DNA of 64,000 nt from Duganella sacchari (GCF_900143065.1 NZ_FRCX01000002.1:310001-374000), one strand, 5' to 3'; positions 26,608-38,800 are shown, counted from the first letter of the stretch. Numbers and translations: made by a program. The notes: generated from the sequence alone by a model not told the origin.

Positions 26608-29600
26608 GGGTGCCCCCTTCAACAGTCGGCGTATCGGAAATGGCTGCCGCGCCAGCGCCGATGCGGTGCAGGAATGCGGTCAGCAGGCGGTCGAATTCAG
26701 CGCTGTGGGTCAGGAAAGGGTAGTGGCCGGAACCGCTGATTTCAACCAGGTCCGAACCCGCCAGGTGAGCATGCATGGTCTGCGAGTGCACCGGGCGGAT
26801 CACGGTATCGAGGTCGCCAAACAGGAATTGCACCGGCTGGCGCAGTTCACCCACCCAGTCCAGCGTGGACAGCGTCATCATCTCGTTCAGGTAGCGCATG
26901 GCCACCAGCGGGTTGGCGCACTGGCTGCCGATCAGCAGGCCGCCCATGCGTTCCGTGACCTGGCGGCGCGGATCGCTTTCGTCCCACTGTGCGGCGACGG
27001 TGTCGAAGTCCTGCTTGAGCGAACCGGAAACCACCTGAATCATCTGCATGATTTCGTCGATGGACAGGTCGGCGCCCGCCACTGGCGGCAAGTCGGCGCC
27101 GTCATAGAAGCCGCCCACCATGGTCAGTGAGGCCACTTGATCGGCATGGAAGCGCGCCAGGTGGGACGCCGCGATAGAACCGAAGCAGGACGACACCAGA
27201 TGCACCGGCTGGTCAGGCTGTACCACGCTCAGCACCTCGGAGAATACCTGCGAGACGCCGGCCGTGTTGGCGGCGCGGATGCCTTTGCTCAAGCCATAGC
27301 CCGGCGCGTGAATCACGATCAGGCGGTACTGCGAGCGTAGCGACAGGATCTGCTGCAGCCATACCGGCACCGTCAGCGCGACGGCCGGCATGAACAGCAG
27401 CGGCGCGCCCTGGCCGGTGACGAACACTTCGACCTGCGGGCAGGATGGCACGTCAATCAGCCAGTGCTGCAAATCGTCCGGAGACGCGTTCTGGGCGCTG
27501 CCTGGCGCCTCGCCCGTGACGGCAAGCTGGCCATCGCGGTATTGGTCGCCGTACCCAAACAGGAACTGCTCGATCTCGTTGCCAGGTATGCGGCGCAGCA
27601 GCTTGGCGCCGGCGTAGTCTGTGGTGGAAGCTGCTGGCTTCGTGGTGATTGCAGCCGTGGCGTCGACCGCTGTATTGGCTGATGTATTGGCCGGTGCGCT
27701 TGCCACCGTGGCTTCCGCACCCTCACCTGCAGCCACGCCGCCGCCCAGCAGACGCACTGCCTGTTCGACGTGGTTAGCGATCAGGAATTGCGCCACCTCG
27801 CGTACCGACTGGTAGTTCAGGAACAGCGTGGCTGGCAACGTACCGGCCAGTTCTTCCAGCGCCCGGTGTAGGTTCACGACGATCAGCGAGTCCACGCCGA
27901 AGTCCGCCAGATCGGCGTCCAGGTCGATCTTCTCACGCTCGATCATCAGCGTGTCGGCGACGATGGCGCGTACGCTATGGGCCACGGCTTCCTCGGTCAG
28001 CGCCGCCTGGACATGGCCAACCTTGCTTTGCTGGGCGATCTGGCCGATGACCTGGCTGGCCTGTTCGGCTGCCTGGCGCACCGGCGTTGGCGCCGCCGCC
28101 GTCGTGGCAGCGGTAACGGCAAACGCCGCCATATCGGTTTTCTCCTGGCGCTCCGGCAGCTGCACGCCCATGCGTTGCAGTACCGCGTCGCTGACATTCA
28201 GCGCCATGACCTGGCCCTGGCCCGAAGCGACCAGACGCATGATCGCCTCACCACCCTGCTCCGCGTTCAGCGGGAAGATGCCTTTGGCGCGCAGCAGTTC
28301 GGGATCGCCCCGGTCATTCCCTTCCCAGAAGCCCCAGTTAATCACATGCACCGGCCACTCGGTTTCCTGGCGCAGATGCAGCGCAAAGGCGTCCTGGAAG
28401 TTGCAGGCGACCGTGTAGGCGCCCCAGCCCTTGTTGCCGACAAACGATTCGCCTGACGAGAAGAACATCAGGAAGTCCACAACCTTGCCACGCAATGCCC
28501 GGTACAGGGCATGCGAGCCCGCCGTCTTGGCTTGCAGCGCGTTGTTGAAGTCTTCTTCAGTCAGTGTCGCCAGACGGCCACCGGCGAACGTCATCGCGGA
28601 GTGGAATACGCCACGCAGCGCGCCCAATTCGCTTTCCACCTGCGCGATGGCCTTCGCCAGCTTCTTGTCGTCGCTGACATCGGCGGCGTAGTAACGCACG
28701 CGTGCGCCGCCGCTATCGATGCTAGCCAGCTTGGCTGCGATGTCTTCATCGGCAGCGCGGCGGCCAATCCAGGCGATATTGGCATCGCAGTGACTGGCCA
28801 GATACTGGCTGATACGCACGCCCACGTTGCCGGCGCCACCGACGATCAGGTAGACGCCATCGTTTTTCAGCTGTGGCGCAGCTGCGGGTGGCAATACGGC
28901 CGGCAGCAAGGTGCGGCGCAGTGCACGGCCAGCGCGCAGGGCCAGCTGGACGCCATCAGCGACGCCGGTGACGACGCGGTCCAGGTCCGCCAGCAGCGCC
29001 GGCGTGAGTTCCTGGCTGCCTTCCGGCAGTGCCAGATCGAACAGCTGGCTGGAGACATGCGGCAGTTCGTTAGGCAGTGCCTTGGCCAGGCCCGCTACGC
29101 CAGCGGTGAACGGCTGGATGATGTCGCCGTCTACTGCGTTGAATATCGCATTGGTCACCGCACGCAATGCCCAGCGCTGACGGGCCGTATTGGCGGATTC
29201 AATCGCCTGCACTACGCGCAGCAGCACGTTGACGCAGCCATTTTGCAGTGCGCGGAATTCCTTGGACGTACGCGGATGCCACTGGTCGATATTCAGGCCG
29301 CCGAGGAAGTAGACGGTGCCCACCTGTCCCACGTGCTGCATGCAGGCGGGGATCGCCATTTCGTCGTCTGGCGACACGCTCCAGGCACGCTCGGACAGTA
29401 CCTCAGTTTTCGCCGCCAGGACAATTTCATGCACCTGGCCTTTGATGCGTTCTTTGAGCGCGCTGGCCACAAACGCGGCAGCCGCAGGGTAAACCAGCAG
29501 CGTGGCGCCGCTGCTAACTGGTGCGGCCGGCGCCAGTTCGGTCGCGCTGGCGTCTACCCATCGCGGCTGATAGAACATGCGTTCAAACAGCGGATCGCTC

Positions 29601-32600
29601 TGATCGATGCCAGCACCCTGGGCGCTGACAGTGATGCGGCCTTCGCGGTCCAGCATATCGACCGACAGGCTGCCGGCCTGGCCGGCACGGATGAACAGAT
29701 AACCTTCTGCACCAGGCTCGCCGATCAACGCCAGACGATCAGCGCGGCACTCAACGCCAGCGACGTAGTCCTGCACCATGCCAGCGGCGCCGGCCGCGGC
29801 GATTGCCGCATCCAGCAACGCTGCGGCGCTTGCCCACGGCTTGCCGCTCGCGCCGCTCAAACGGTAGTGCGCCAGTGCGAAGCCATCGCCGCATCCGACT
29901 TCGGTCAGCGCGCAATTACCCGCCTGCCCGGCTGGCCAGTTCATCGGCATCAAAGCGTGGTCGCAACGCGAATGCCAGCCGGCGACATCGGTCGGCGCCG
30001 ACACTGGCTGATTGCCACCATCGGCCGGACGCAACTCGGCGCTGCCGGCCAGTGCCTGCTCGGCATCCGTCAGGCGCACCAGCGGCCATGGCGAACCAGC
30101 GCCGATATCAAGGCTGCGCGCGGCTGCCGCATCATCGGCAGCGCCATGGCGCCAGCGCACTGCGGCCAGGCTGTGTACACCCTGGAAGTAGTCGGCGGCC
30201 TGTCCCAATATGGTCATGGCGCTGCCGGTGGCAGCCGGCAGATCGAAATGCAGGCTGCCACCGATGCTGCGCTGCGGGTTCAGGTAAGCGGCCAGACCTG
30301 CAGGCGCAGCGGCCGTGGCCGGAGCGACAGGCTGCGCAGCGGTCTGCACCCAGCAACGTTCCCTGGCAAACGGATACAGTGGCAGGTCGATGCGGCGGAT
30401 GCCCAGGCCGCGATAGCCCTCCATCCATGGCACGTTGGCGCCCTGGCACCACAGGCGTCCCAGCTTGTTCCAGCGGCGGCCTTCCACCATGGAGCGCAGG
30501 AATTCAGCATCGTGTTCGCCATCAGCCTGCACGCGGTCGCGTTGCGAGCGTGGGCTGGTCCAGCAAGCATCGATGCCATCGTCGCCGCCAAGGAAGCGCC
30601 CCAGCTTGTCGCGCAGCTCTGCGAAGTTCTCCGCTTCCAGCGCCAGGCGGCGCGGCAACGCCTCACGGCCGACTTGCAGCGTGTAGGCGATGCGTTCGAA
30701 GCGTTCAGCATCGTTGCCGGAGGCGGACAGCGATGCGCCGCCGAAGACTTGCGTACTCAATTGGCCGAAACTGGCGGCTTCGCGCACCTGCGTGGCGTTC
30801 AACGCGCAGCCGTAACCCTGATTCAGCTGGCGGGCCAGCGCTTCGGCCACGCTGTCATCCAGCGCCAGGTCGGACCAGCGGTCGGCCGCGTCCAGCAGTT
30901 GAGCGGAAATACCGAGCACGTTGGCGATGCTGCCCAGGACTTCGCCCGCATCCTGAGCGGCACTGGCTTCCAGCGTGGCCGATGGCGTCAGCGAAGCGAG
31001 GAACTGGCGCACCACTGCGTGCAGTTGCTCATGGTTCTTGGCGGAGAAAACGAACAGCTGGCGCGCTTCCGGCTGGCGCACTGCGGTGGCGGTGCTGCCG
31101 GTGTACTCTTCGATGATAACGTGCGCGTTGGCGCCGCCCGCACCGAAGGAGCTGATGCCGGCACGACGTGGCACGCGGATGTCGCGGCCATTTTCGCGCA
31201 TGACCGGCGGATTCCATGGCGACAGCGTGCGCTGCACCACAAACGGCGTTTTGCTGAAATCGATATTCGGGTTCAGCGTGTCGGCATGAATCGACGGCAC
31301 CAACTGGCGGTGACGCATTTGCAGCAGCACCTTGGCGATGCCGGCAAAGCCAGCGGCCGATTCCAGGTGGCCGATGTTCGATTTGACCGAGCCCAAGGCG
31401 CAATAGCCGGTATCGGTGGTGTGGTCAGTGAAGGCTTGCGTCAGCGCGCGTACCTCGATCGGGTCGCCAAGCGCGGTGCCCGTGCCGTGGCCTTCGATAT
31501 AGCTGATGGTGCGCGGATCGACGTTCGCTGCCTGCAGGGCATCGCGGATCAGCGTCGCTTGCAGTTTCGGATTCGGTACGGTGTAGGCGTTGGCCTTGCC
31601 GCCGTGGTTGATCGCGCTGCCGCGGATCACGCCGTAAATACGGTCGCCATCGCGTTCGGCGGCGGCCAATGGCTTGAGCAGCAGCGCGCCGACGCCGTCG
31701 CCCGGCACATAGCCGTCGCCACCGTCACCATAGCTGCGGCAAAGGCCTTCGGTCGAGGCGAAGCCGGTTTTACTGAGGAACAGGTATTTGTTCGGGTGGG
31801 TGGTGATGTTGACGCCACCGGCGATGGCCAGTTCGGTTTCACCACGTTTCAGGCTTTCGCAGGCCAGGTGCACGGTGGTCAGCGACGACGAGCACATGGT
31901 ATCGAGGCCGATGCTTGGGCCGGTGAAGTTGAAGTAGTAGGAAACGCGATTGGCGATGGAGCTGTACGAGGAGCCGGCGTTCGCGGTCTCCACGCCATAC
32001 AGCTGGTACTGGCCCCACATGGCGCCTGCATATACGCCGATTTTGCGGCCGGACAGATGTTCGCGGGCGTAGCCGGCATCTTCGATGGTGTGGTAGACCG
32101 TTTGCAGGAACAGGCGTTCTTGCGGATCAAGCGAGTTTGCCTCCAGGTTGGAGATGTTGAAGAACAGCGGATCGAATTTGTCGATATCGTTCATGAAACC
32201 GCCCCAGCGCGTGTAAGACTTGCCTTCCACGCCTTTTTCGGTGGTCCAGATCTCGCGCCAGTCCCACAGCTCCGGTGGCACTTCGGAGATGCAGTTGCGG
32301 CCATTGGTCAGGTTTTCCCAGAACTGCTCCATGGTGTCGGCCATGGGGAAACGGCCACTCATGCCGATGATGGCGATGTCGTCGCTGCGATGCATGGAGC
32401 TGGAGGCGGCTTGCGGCGCCGGTGCGGGCATCACAGGTGGGATGTATGCCGGCGCGGCATGGACGACTGGTTCGGCCACGCTCACGGCGACTGGCGCCAC
32501 CGCCGGTGTGGTCGCTGCCGGTGCGGGGACTGCCGCAGGCGTGGCGGTGGCGGCTTGCGGATATTCTTCCGCCAGATACGCAGCCAGTTCGCCTATGCTC

Positions 32601-32821
32601 TGGAATTCAAAGAACAGCGTCTTGGCCAGCTCGCCGAAGGTTTCCTCCAGGCGGCGCGTGATGGCGACCACCATCACCGACTCAATCCCATATTCCTCAA
32701 ACGACGTATCGTTGCTGAGCGTTCGCTCATCCAGCTTGGTTTCCAGCGCGATGGCCTGCCGCACTATGGCCTCCACCTGCCGCTGCCACGAGGCGTTTAA
32801 GCCTGCATCACCGATTGCCAT
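26600..32821 (-). CDS. Trans-AT polyketide synthase, ACP-KS-(DH*)-KR-ACP-TE with Cys nucleophile
   Basis: 2073 residues; start preceded by AAGGAG. Order: ACP with Ser48 (YGIESV); KS about 145-573 with Cys310 in DTMCSSS, HGTGT and NIGHLESAAG; a linker holding an ACP-like segment where Asp656 replaces the modifiable serine; a stretch about 880-1170 resembling a dehydratase without HxxxG; KR about 1322-1560 with VGGAGNVG and Tyr1469; ACP with Ser1645 (FGVDSL); and a C-terminal alpha/beta hydrolase about 1750-2065. In the hydrolase the nucleophile elbow reads SSCFGS, so Cys1879 stands where Ser is usual, with Asp2005 (GDLD) and His2033 (GSGH). No AT domain, so malonate comes from the free transacylase. 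Predicted: the first ACP completes the previous protein's module, then one malonate is added and reduced to a beta-alcohol before release. Confidence 0.93.
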   Translation of the reverse strand: MAIGDAGLNASWQRQVEAIVRQAIALETKLDERTLSNDTSFEEYGIESVMVVAITRRLEETFGELAKTLFFEFQSIGELAAYLAEEYPQAATATPAAVPAPAATTPAVAPVAVSVAEPVVHAAPAYIPPVMPAPAPQAASSSMHRSDDIAIIGMSGRFPMADTMEQFWENLTNGRNCISEVPPELWDWREIWTTEKGVEGKSYTRWGGFMNDIDKFDPLFFNISNLEANSLDPQERLFLQTVYHTIEDAGYAREHLSGRKIGVYAGAMWGQYQLYGVETANAGSSYSSIANRVSYYFNFTGPSIGLDTMCSSSLTTVHLACESLKRGETELAIAGGVNITTHPNKYLFLSKTGFASTEGLCRSYGDGGDGYVPGDGVGALLLKPLAAAERDGDRIYGVIRGSAINHGGKANAYTVPNPKLQATLIRDALQAANVDPRTISYIEGHGTGTALGDPIEVRALTQAFTDHTTDTGYCALGSVKSNIGHLESAAGFAGIAKVLLQMRHRQLVPSIHADTLNPNIDFSKTPFVVQRTLSPWNPPVMRENGRDIRVPRRAGISSFGAGGANAHVIIEEYTGSTATAVRQPEARQLFVFSAKNHEQLHAVVRQFLASLTPSATLEASAAQDAGEVLGSIANVLGISAQLLDAADRWSDLALDDSVAEALARQLNQGYGCALNATQVREAASFGQLSTQVFGGASLSASGNDAERFERIAYTLQVGREALPRRLALEAENFAELRDKLGRFLGGDDGIDACWTSPRSQRDRVQADGEHDAEFLRSMVEGRRWNKLGRLWCQGANVPWMEGYRGLGIRRIDLPLYPFARERCWVQTAAQPVAPATAAAPAGLAAYLNPQRSIGGSLHFDLPAATGSAMTILGQAADYFQGVHSLAAVRWRHGAADDAAAARSLDIGAGSPWPLVRLTDAEQALAGSAELRPADGGNQPVSAPTDVAGWHSRCDHALMPMNWPAGQAGNCALTEVGCGDGFALAHYRLSGASGKPWASAAALLDAAIAAAGAAGMVQDYVAGVECRADRLALIGEPGAEGYLFIRAGQAGSLSVDMLDREGRITVSAQGAGIDQSDPLFERMFYQPRWVDASATELAPAAPVSSGATLLVYPAAAAFVASALKERIKGQVHEIVLAAKTEVLSERAWSVSPDDEMAIPACMQHVGQVGTVYFLGGLNIDQWHPRTSKEFRALQNGCVNVLLRVVQAIESANTARQRWALRAVTNAIFNAVDGDIIQPFTAGVAGLAKALPNELPHVSSQLFDLALPEGSQELTPALLADLDRVVTGVADGVQLALRAGRALRRTLLPAVLPPAAAPQLKNDGVYLIVGGAGNVGVRISQYLASHCDANIAWIGRRAADEDIAAKLASIDSGGARVRYYAADVSDDKKLAKAIAQVESELGALRGVFHSAMTFAGGRLATLTEEDFNNALQAKTAGSHALYRALRGKVVDFLMFFSSGESFVGNKGWGAYTVACNFQDAFALHLRQETEWPVHVINWGFWEGNDRGDPELLRAKGIFPLNAEQGGEAIMRLVASGQGQVMALNVSDAVLQRMGVQLPERQEKTDMAAFAVTAATTAAAPTPVRQAAEQASQVIGQIAQQSKVGHVQAALTEEAVAHSVRAIVADTLMIEREKIDLDADLADFGVDSLIVVNLHRALEELAGTLPATLFLNYQSVREVAQFLIANHVEQAVRLLGGGVAAGEGAEATVASAPANTSANTAVDATAAITTKPAASTTDYAGAKLLRRIPGNEIEQFLFGYGDQYRDGQLAVTGEAPGSAQNASPDDLQHWLIDVPSCPQVEVFVTGQGAPLLFMPAVALTVPVWLQQILSLRSQYRLIVIHAPGYGLSKGIRAANTAGVSQVFSEVLSVVQPDQPVHLVSSCFGSIAASHLARFHADQVASLTMVGGFYDGADLPPVAGADLSIDEIMQMIQVVSGSLKQDFDTVAAQWDESDPRRQVTERMGGLLIGSQCANPLVAMRYLNEMMTLSTLDWVGELRQPVQFLFGDLDTVIRPVHSQTMHAHLAGSDLVEISGSGHYPFLTHSAEFDRLLTAFLHRIGAGAAAISDTPTVEGGTHA

Positions 32822-32881
32822 ACCATCTCCTTGATCATCAAAAATGCCTGCTGCTGCAGGGTGTTCTATGAAAGCGTCGCC

Positions 32882-35800
32882 TCAGGCGTCCGCCGGGTTG
32901 CCCAGAAGGGCGCGATCGATCTTGTCTTTGTCGCCGACGGCCAGCGCGATGTTGTCGTGCGTGCCGCCCAGGATGCCGAACAGGCACTGCATCGCTGCAT
33001 CCGTGGCCAGTTCTTCCATGCCGTGCAGCTGGAGGATGTACTCGCGTTCCTTGTCGTCCATACGCATGCCGCCGTCGCGCCACAATGGCCAGCCAACCGC
33101 GTAGCTCAGTCCACTGCGCCGTCCTTCCCGCATCTGCTGGTTGCGCGCCTGGCTGAAACTGTTGAGGAAAGCGTTCGCATAGGCGTAGTCGGTCTGGCCG
33201 ACAGGTCCCATGTAGGCGGCCAGTGACGAGAAACAGACGAAGTAATCCAGCGGCTCATTGCGGGTGGCGTGATCCAGTACCAGTGCGCCGCTCACTTTGG
33301 CTTCCAGTGCCGCACGCTTGCCCGCTGCGTCTTTACGCAACAGCAAACCGTCGGCGCGGGAGCCGGCTGCATGGAACACCGCGCGGATTGGTCCCCACTC
33401 CGTCCGAACCTGCGCCACGGCTTGCGCCACCTGGGTGGCGTCGGCCACGTCGGCTTGCAGATAGCGGCAGTTCGCATGATCTGGCAGTCCACCTGTGCGC
33501 ATTTGCTGACGTGCCTCGTTTTCCGCTGTACGGCCCAGCAGCGCGACACGGCAGCCGCGTGCCAGCAGGAAGCTGGCGACCAGCCGACCGATACCACCTG
33601 CACCGCCGCTGACCAGCACCACGCTACCTTCCGGCAGCGCGGCCCGGCCGGCGGAGGGGATGGCTACCGGCTGCAGGCTGGCGGCGGACAACTGACTGTT
33701 GCGGGCGTCGTAGCGGTAGTTGACCGGGCGATTGGCGCCTGCGGAACGTGCCTGGATCTGGGACACCATGGCTGCCATCGCCGCCTTATCGGCCATATAG
33801 TTTGTGGCTTCGTGCAGCTCGACGGCGCAGAAGCGGATTTTGGGAGATTCGCTGCTTACTGCGCGGCCGAAGGAACCCAGCGCCTGCACCGCCGCCGAAT
33901 GTGGGCCGGATTGCGGACCGGTGATGGCGATGACCGTCAATGGCTGGCGCAGGCGGCTGCGCATCGCGGCGCGGGCCAGCGCGAATGCTTCGTCGAAGGC
34001 CTGGTACAGTGGTTCTCCATTTGCCGATGGTGCGATGCCGCCGGCACCATCGCCGTTGCTGCTCCAGTTGCGGTAATCGAGCAGAATGACTGCGGGCGGA
34101 GTGCCTGCGGTGGTCAGCAGCGCGCTCCATGCGCTTTCGTCGCTTGACTGGATGCCGTTTTGACGCTGCGCCGACGACCAGCCGACAGGCAGCGCAGCCG
34201 GATGCAGCGGGCTATCGGACAGCAGCAGGACCTGTGATACAGCAGCCGCCGCGCCAGCAGGAACAACCTGCCAGTGCGGCACGTAGTGGTGGGCAGGCTG
34301 GATCGGCTGCGCGGCAGCGATATTGATAGCCTTGCCCGCACAAGCTTCGATGCGTCCAATCGCCCTGCCCTCCGTGTCCAGCAGTTGCGCCTCATATTTA
34401 GGCAGCCGGGCGCTGGTGGCGGAAATCTGCAAGTGCACCACGGATTGCTGCGGGCAGTCTGCCGCCAAATACAGCCGGCGGATGTGGAAAGGCACGCTAG
34501 GTGGGCTGCCAGGACGCAGCAGTTGCTGGTGCAGCGCCATCGCTTGCAGCGCGCCGTCCAGCGTCAGCATCCAGCGCGCGTCGGCATCCGCGCCCGCTAC
34601 GCAGCCTAGTTGGGCCACGGCGCTGCTGTCGTTCCAGGCCAGATGACGCACAGTGCGATACAGCGGACCGAGACGCATGCCGCCCTGCTCAAACAAGCGG
34701 TAGCAGCCATCCTGTGGGAGTTGCTGCATGCCCTCGCCGCTGTGTAGCGGTGCGGCCTCCGCAGGGCGCGACGCTGGCGCCAGCAGTTCGGCGTTACAGT
34801 GTTCGATACGCTGGTCTGGCTGCTCGCTGACCAGAATGCAGCGGATGCGGTTCTGGGCGGTGGTATTCCATTCCAGTTTCAGCCTGCCGCCGCCAGTCGC
34901 GGTGTAAGGCTGCATCCACACGATGTCGCCGAAGCCTATCCAGTCGGTGGTATTTGCGGTGGCCAGTGCAGTTTGACGCAGTATCGCCAGATAAGCCGCC
35001 GCAGGCAGCACGCCCTGGCCACCGATGTCGTGCTGGCGCAATACCGCAGCATCAGCCGCCAGCGCGATCACGCCGTCGGCCTTCATGGACGGGACGATCG
35101 CTGCTTGCGCTACCGGAGCGGCACTGCTGCTCATGGCTGGCAACCAGTAGTGGGTACGCGCGAATCGATAACCCGGCAAGGCGATACGGCGCGCGTCCTG
35201 TGGTGCCGTGCCGGCCCAGGGCCAGGCAGCTGCGCCGTGCTGGTTCCAGAGCTGGCCCGCTTCGTTGAGCAGCGCTTTGATTTCGATGTCGTCATTGGCG
35301 ATAAACGCACGTGGTGGCGCGGTGCGCGCGCTGCCTGCTTTGGCTGGCCGCATCGGTGCGGTTTTGGCCATGCCGCGCCATACATTAGCAGGCAATGGCG
35401 CCCCGTTCACAAAGGTGCGCAGCAATGCAGACAGCTGGTCGAGCGACGAGACAGCCAGCAGCAGGCGCTCCTGCATGCTGTCGCGTGCCGTCTGCAAGGT
35501 GTAGGCGACATCGCACAGACGCAACGAGCCTGGAGTCGATCGATCGATATACGCTGCCAGGTCCAGCGCCATGTCGCGCAGCTGGGCCTCGGTTTGCGCG
35601 GACAAGGGCACTGGCCACAGCGTGTTGTCTTCGGCGATGGCCGGTGCGGCTGGCTGGTATTCCTCGATGATGACGTGGGCATTGACGCCGCCGAAACCAA
35701 AGGAGCTGATGCCGGCCGCGCGGCGCACTGGCGTGCCGCTGGCGTCCATCACCCGTTTCCAGTCTGCCGTCTGGCGTACGATGTAGAACGGGCTGCCTTC

Positions 35801-38800
35801 CAGCTCGATATTGGGATTGAGCTGTTCCAGGTGCAGCGTCGCAGGCAGCACGCCATGCTTGACACACATGACGGCTTTGAGCATGCCCGCTATCCCAGCG
35901 GCGGCTTCCAGGTGGCCGACATTGGGCTTGACCGATGACAGCGCCACACTACCCGCCGTTACCGGCGCCAGGCCGGCCTGCTGGCGCAGCGTGGCAAAAG
36001 TCTCTTTGAGCGCCTCAACCTCGATAGGATCGCCCAGCGCGGTGCCGGTACCGTGGGCTTCCATGTAACCGAGCTGGCCGCTATCGATGCCGGCAGCGCG
36101 GATCGCGTTGCTGATGACCTGTACCTGCGCCGCCGGATTTGGCGCGCTCAATGCGCTGGCGCGGCCGCCATGGTTGACGGCCGTACCGCGCAGCACCGCG
36201 TGTATCGGATCGCCGTCGCGGATGGCGTCTTCCAGTGGCTTGAGCAGAACCAGACCGATACCCTCGCCACGGGCATAACCATCCGCACGGGCGTCGAAAG
36301 TTTTGCAGCGGCCGTCAGCTGCCAGCATGCCGATTTTGCTCAGGCAGACATGCGGAACAGGGTCGATCATGATGTTGACGCCACCTGCAATCGCCAGCGA
36401 GCAGTCGCCGTTCTGCAGCGCGCGCACCGCGTTGTGCACGGCGACCAGTGAGCTGGAGCACGCGGTGTCAACCACCTCGCTCGGACCGTGCCAGTCAAAC
36501 AGATAGCTGATGCGATTGGACAGGATGGTGCGCGAAACGCCGGAGAGCGTGAAACGGTCGATCTCGCGGCCCGGTTGCAAGGACAGCGTGGCGTATTCGT
36601 CGCCGGTGGCGCCGATAAACAGGCCGGTCTGGCTGCCGCGCAGTGCGCCCGGGCGTTGGCCGCCATTTTCCAGGCAAGCCCATACCGCTTCCAGCAGCAT
36701 GCGCTGGCGCGGGTCCATCAGTTCCGCTTCACGCGGGGCGATGGAGAAGAAGCTGGCGTCGAACGAGGCCACATCGTCCATGAAGGCGGCGCGGTGGACA
36801 TTGGTGTAGTTGCCTGGCCCGTGAGGATCGCCGTGAACCGCGCGCCAATCCCAGCGGTCTGCCGGGATCACGGTGCTGCAATCACGCGCGTCCTGCAGAT
36901 TGGACCAGAAAGCTTGCAGGTCCGCGGCCTGCGGCATCACGCCGGCCATGCCGATGATGGCAATGGCGCCGACGGCAGCGCGTTCTGCGGTTTTGGGTTC
37001 CTGTGCGATGCTGACCGGGGCTGGCGCGATGACTTCCACGACGGCCGGCATCAGGGCCTGCGTCAGTTGGGCTGCATGCTCACGCAGCAGATATTCCAGA
37101 ATCTCGGCGACGCTGGTGTAGCGGAAGAACAGCGCGGGATTCAGCGCGACCTGAAGCTCGTTGGCCAGTTTTGCGGCCAGCAGCGTGTAGTGGAGCGAAT
37201 TGAATCCAAGGTAGCCCAGATTGTCGTCCAGCGATACACTGCCCAGCTCTGCACCGAATACTTCGACCACACCGGCGCACAGCCACTGTGCCAGCTTTTC
37301 TTCCAGTTGGCGCGGGTCTTGTGGCGCAGCCGCTGATGCGGGGGCGGCCGACACCTCTTCCGCCGCACTGACAGCGCCGGCGGTCAGGCTGTCGAACGTA
37401 TCCTGGCCCAGGCGTTTGCGGTCTACCTTGCCGTTTGGCGTAATCGGCAGCGCTGGCAGTACGATGATCTGCGACGGCACCATGTAAGCAGGCAGACGCG
37501 CTTTCAGCTGCTGCCACATGCCCTCATCACGCAATTCGCCGGCCGCCACTTTGTCGCTGGCGGAGGCAAAACCGACCAGGCGCTGACCGCCCGCGTCGTT
37601 GCGGACCACCGCTACTGCTCGTACCAGGCCGCAGCCTTCCAGTGCGGCTTCCACTTCGCCCAGTTCAACGCGGTAGCCACGCAGCTTGACCTGTTGGTCG
37701 ATCCGGCCCAGGAATTCGATATTCCCATCGGCGAAGAAGCGCGCGCGGTCACCGGTGCGATACATCAGCATGCCCGCTTTTTCATGCAGCGGATCGGGAA
37801 TGAAGGCACGCGCAGTCAGTTCCTGCTCGTTGATGTAGCCATCACTGAGACATTCGCCGCCGATGTACAAGTCACCTGCCTCGCCCACCGGCAGCGGCGC
37901 CAGTTGTTCATCCAGCACATAATAACGGGAATTCTGGATCGGACGGCCGTAAGGGATGCTGCGCCAGGCCGGGTCCAGCGCGCCGACGGGATAGAAATTC
38001 GACCAGACGGTCGCCTCGGTGGCGCCGCCCAGGCTGATGATCTGGGCTTGCGGCGCGAGTGCGCGCGTTGCATCGGGCATCGCCAGCGGAATCCAGTCAC
38101 CGCTGAGGAAAACGATGCGCAAGCGCGGCAGGACCGCGCTGCCGTTGGCGTTCGCTTTGAGGAACGGCAGCACCATTTGCAGGTAAGCTGGCGCCGAATT
38201 CCAGAACGTGATCGGCTCATCGCGCAGATATTGGGCGACGGCCAGCGCATTGGTGCGGTCCGCATCGTTGACGATGCGGATGCTGGCGCCGTAAGCCAGC
38301 ATGCCGAACAGGTCGAAGATCGCCAGGTCAAAACTGAGCGGATTGACAAACAGGACACGGTCAGATGGATTAAAGCCGAATTCGCGTGCAGCCCATTCAA
38401 TCAGGTTAATCACCGGACGATGGCGTACCACCACGCCTTTGGGCGTGCCTGTGCTGCCACTGGTGAAGATGATGTAGGCACGGTCTTCCGCCTGCACCGG
38501 CTGGGCCGGGGTAAAGCTGGCCGACAGTTGTTCGATGGTGGCGCTGTCGGCATCGATCAGCAGGACGCGGCGGCGGTTATCGGTGAAGCGGCCGTAATGG
38601 GCACACGTTGAGACGACAAAGCGGGCCTGCGCCTGATCCAGCACGCGTTCCAGGCGCTGCTGCGGATCTTCCACGTTCAGCGGAATAAAGGCTGCGCCGC
38701 ATTTGAGAATCGCCAGCAGGGTTGCGATCAGCTCATGCGAGCGCGATTGCATCACGGCGACGAGATCACCATTGCGTACGCCTTGCTGCTGAAGGTAGTT

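Noticed and set aside
28380..28450. Ketoreductase of the third megasynthase judged inactive because Cys stands four residues after Tyr1469 instead of Asn
   Set aside because: This variant is, as I recall, common in trans-AT ketoreductases, and NADPH-loop and Tyr are intact.
28511..32800. Open frame of 1429 codons on the plus strand, opposite the third megasynthase
   Set aside because: It is a GC-rich mirror frame of a clear PKS; its translation has no recognisable domain, and the minus-strand frame carries all catalytic motifs.
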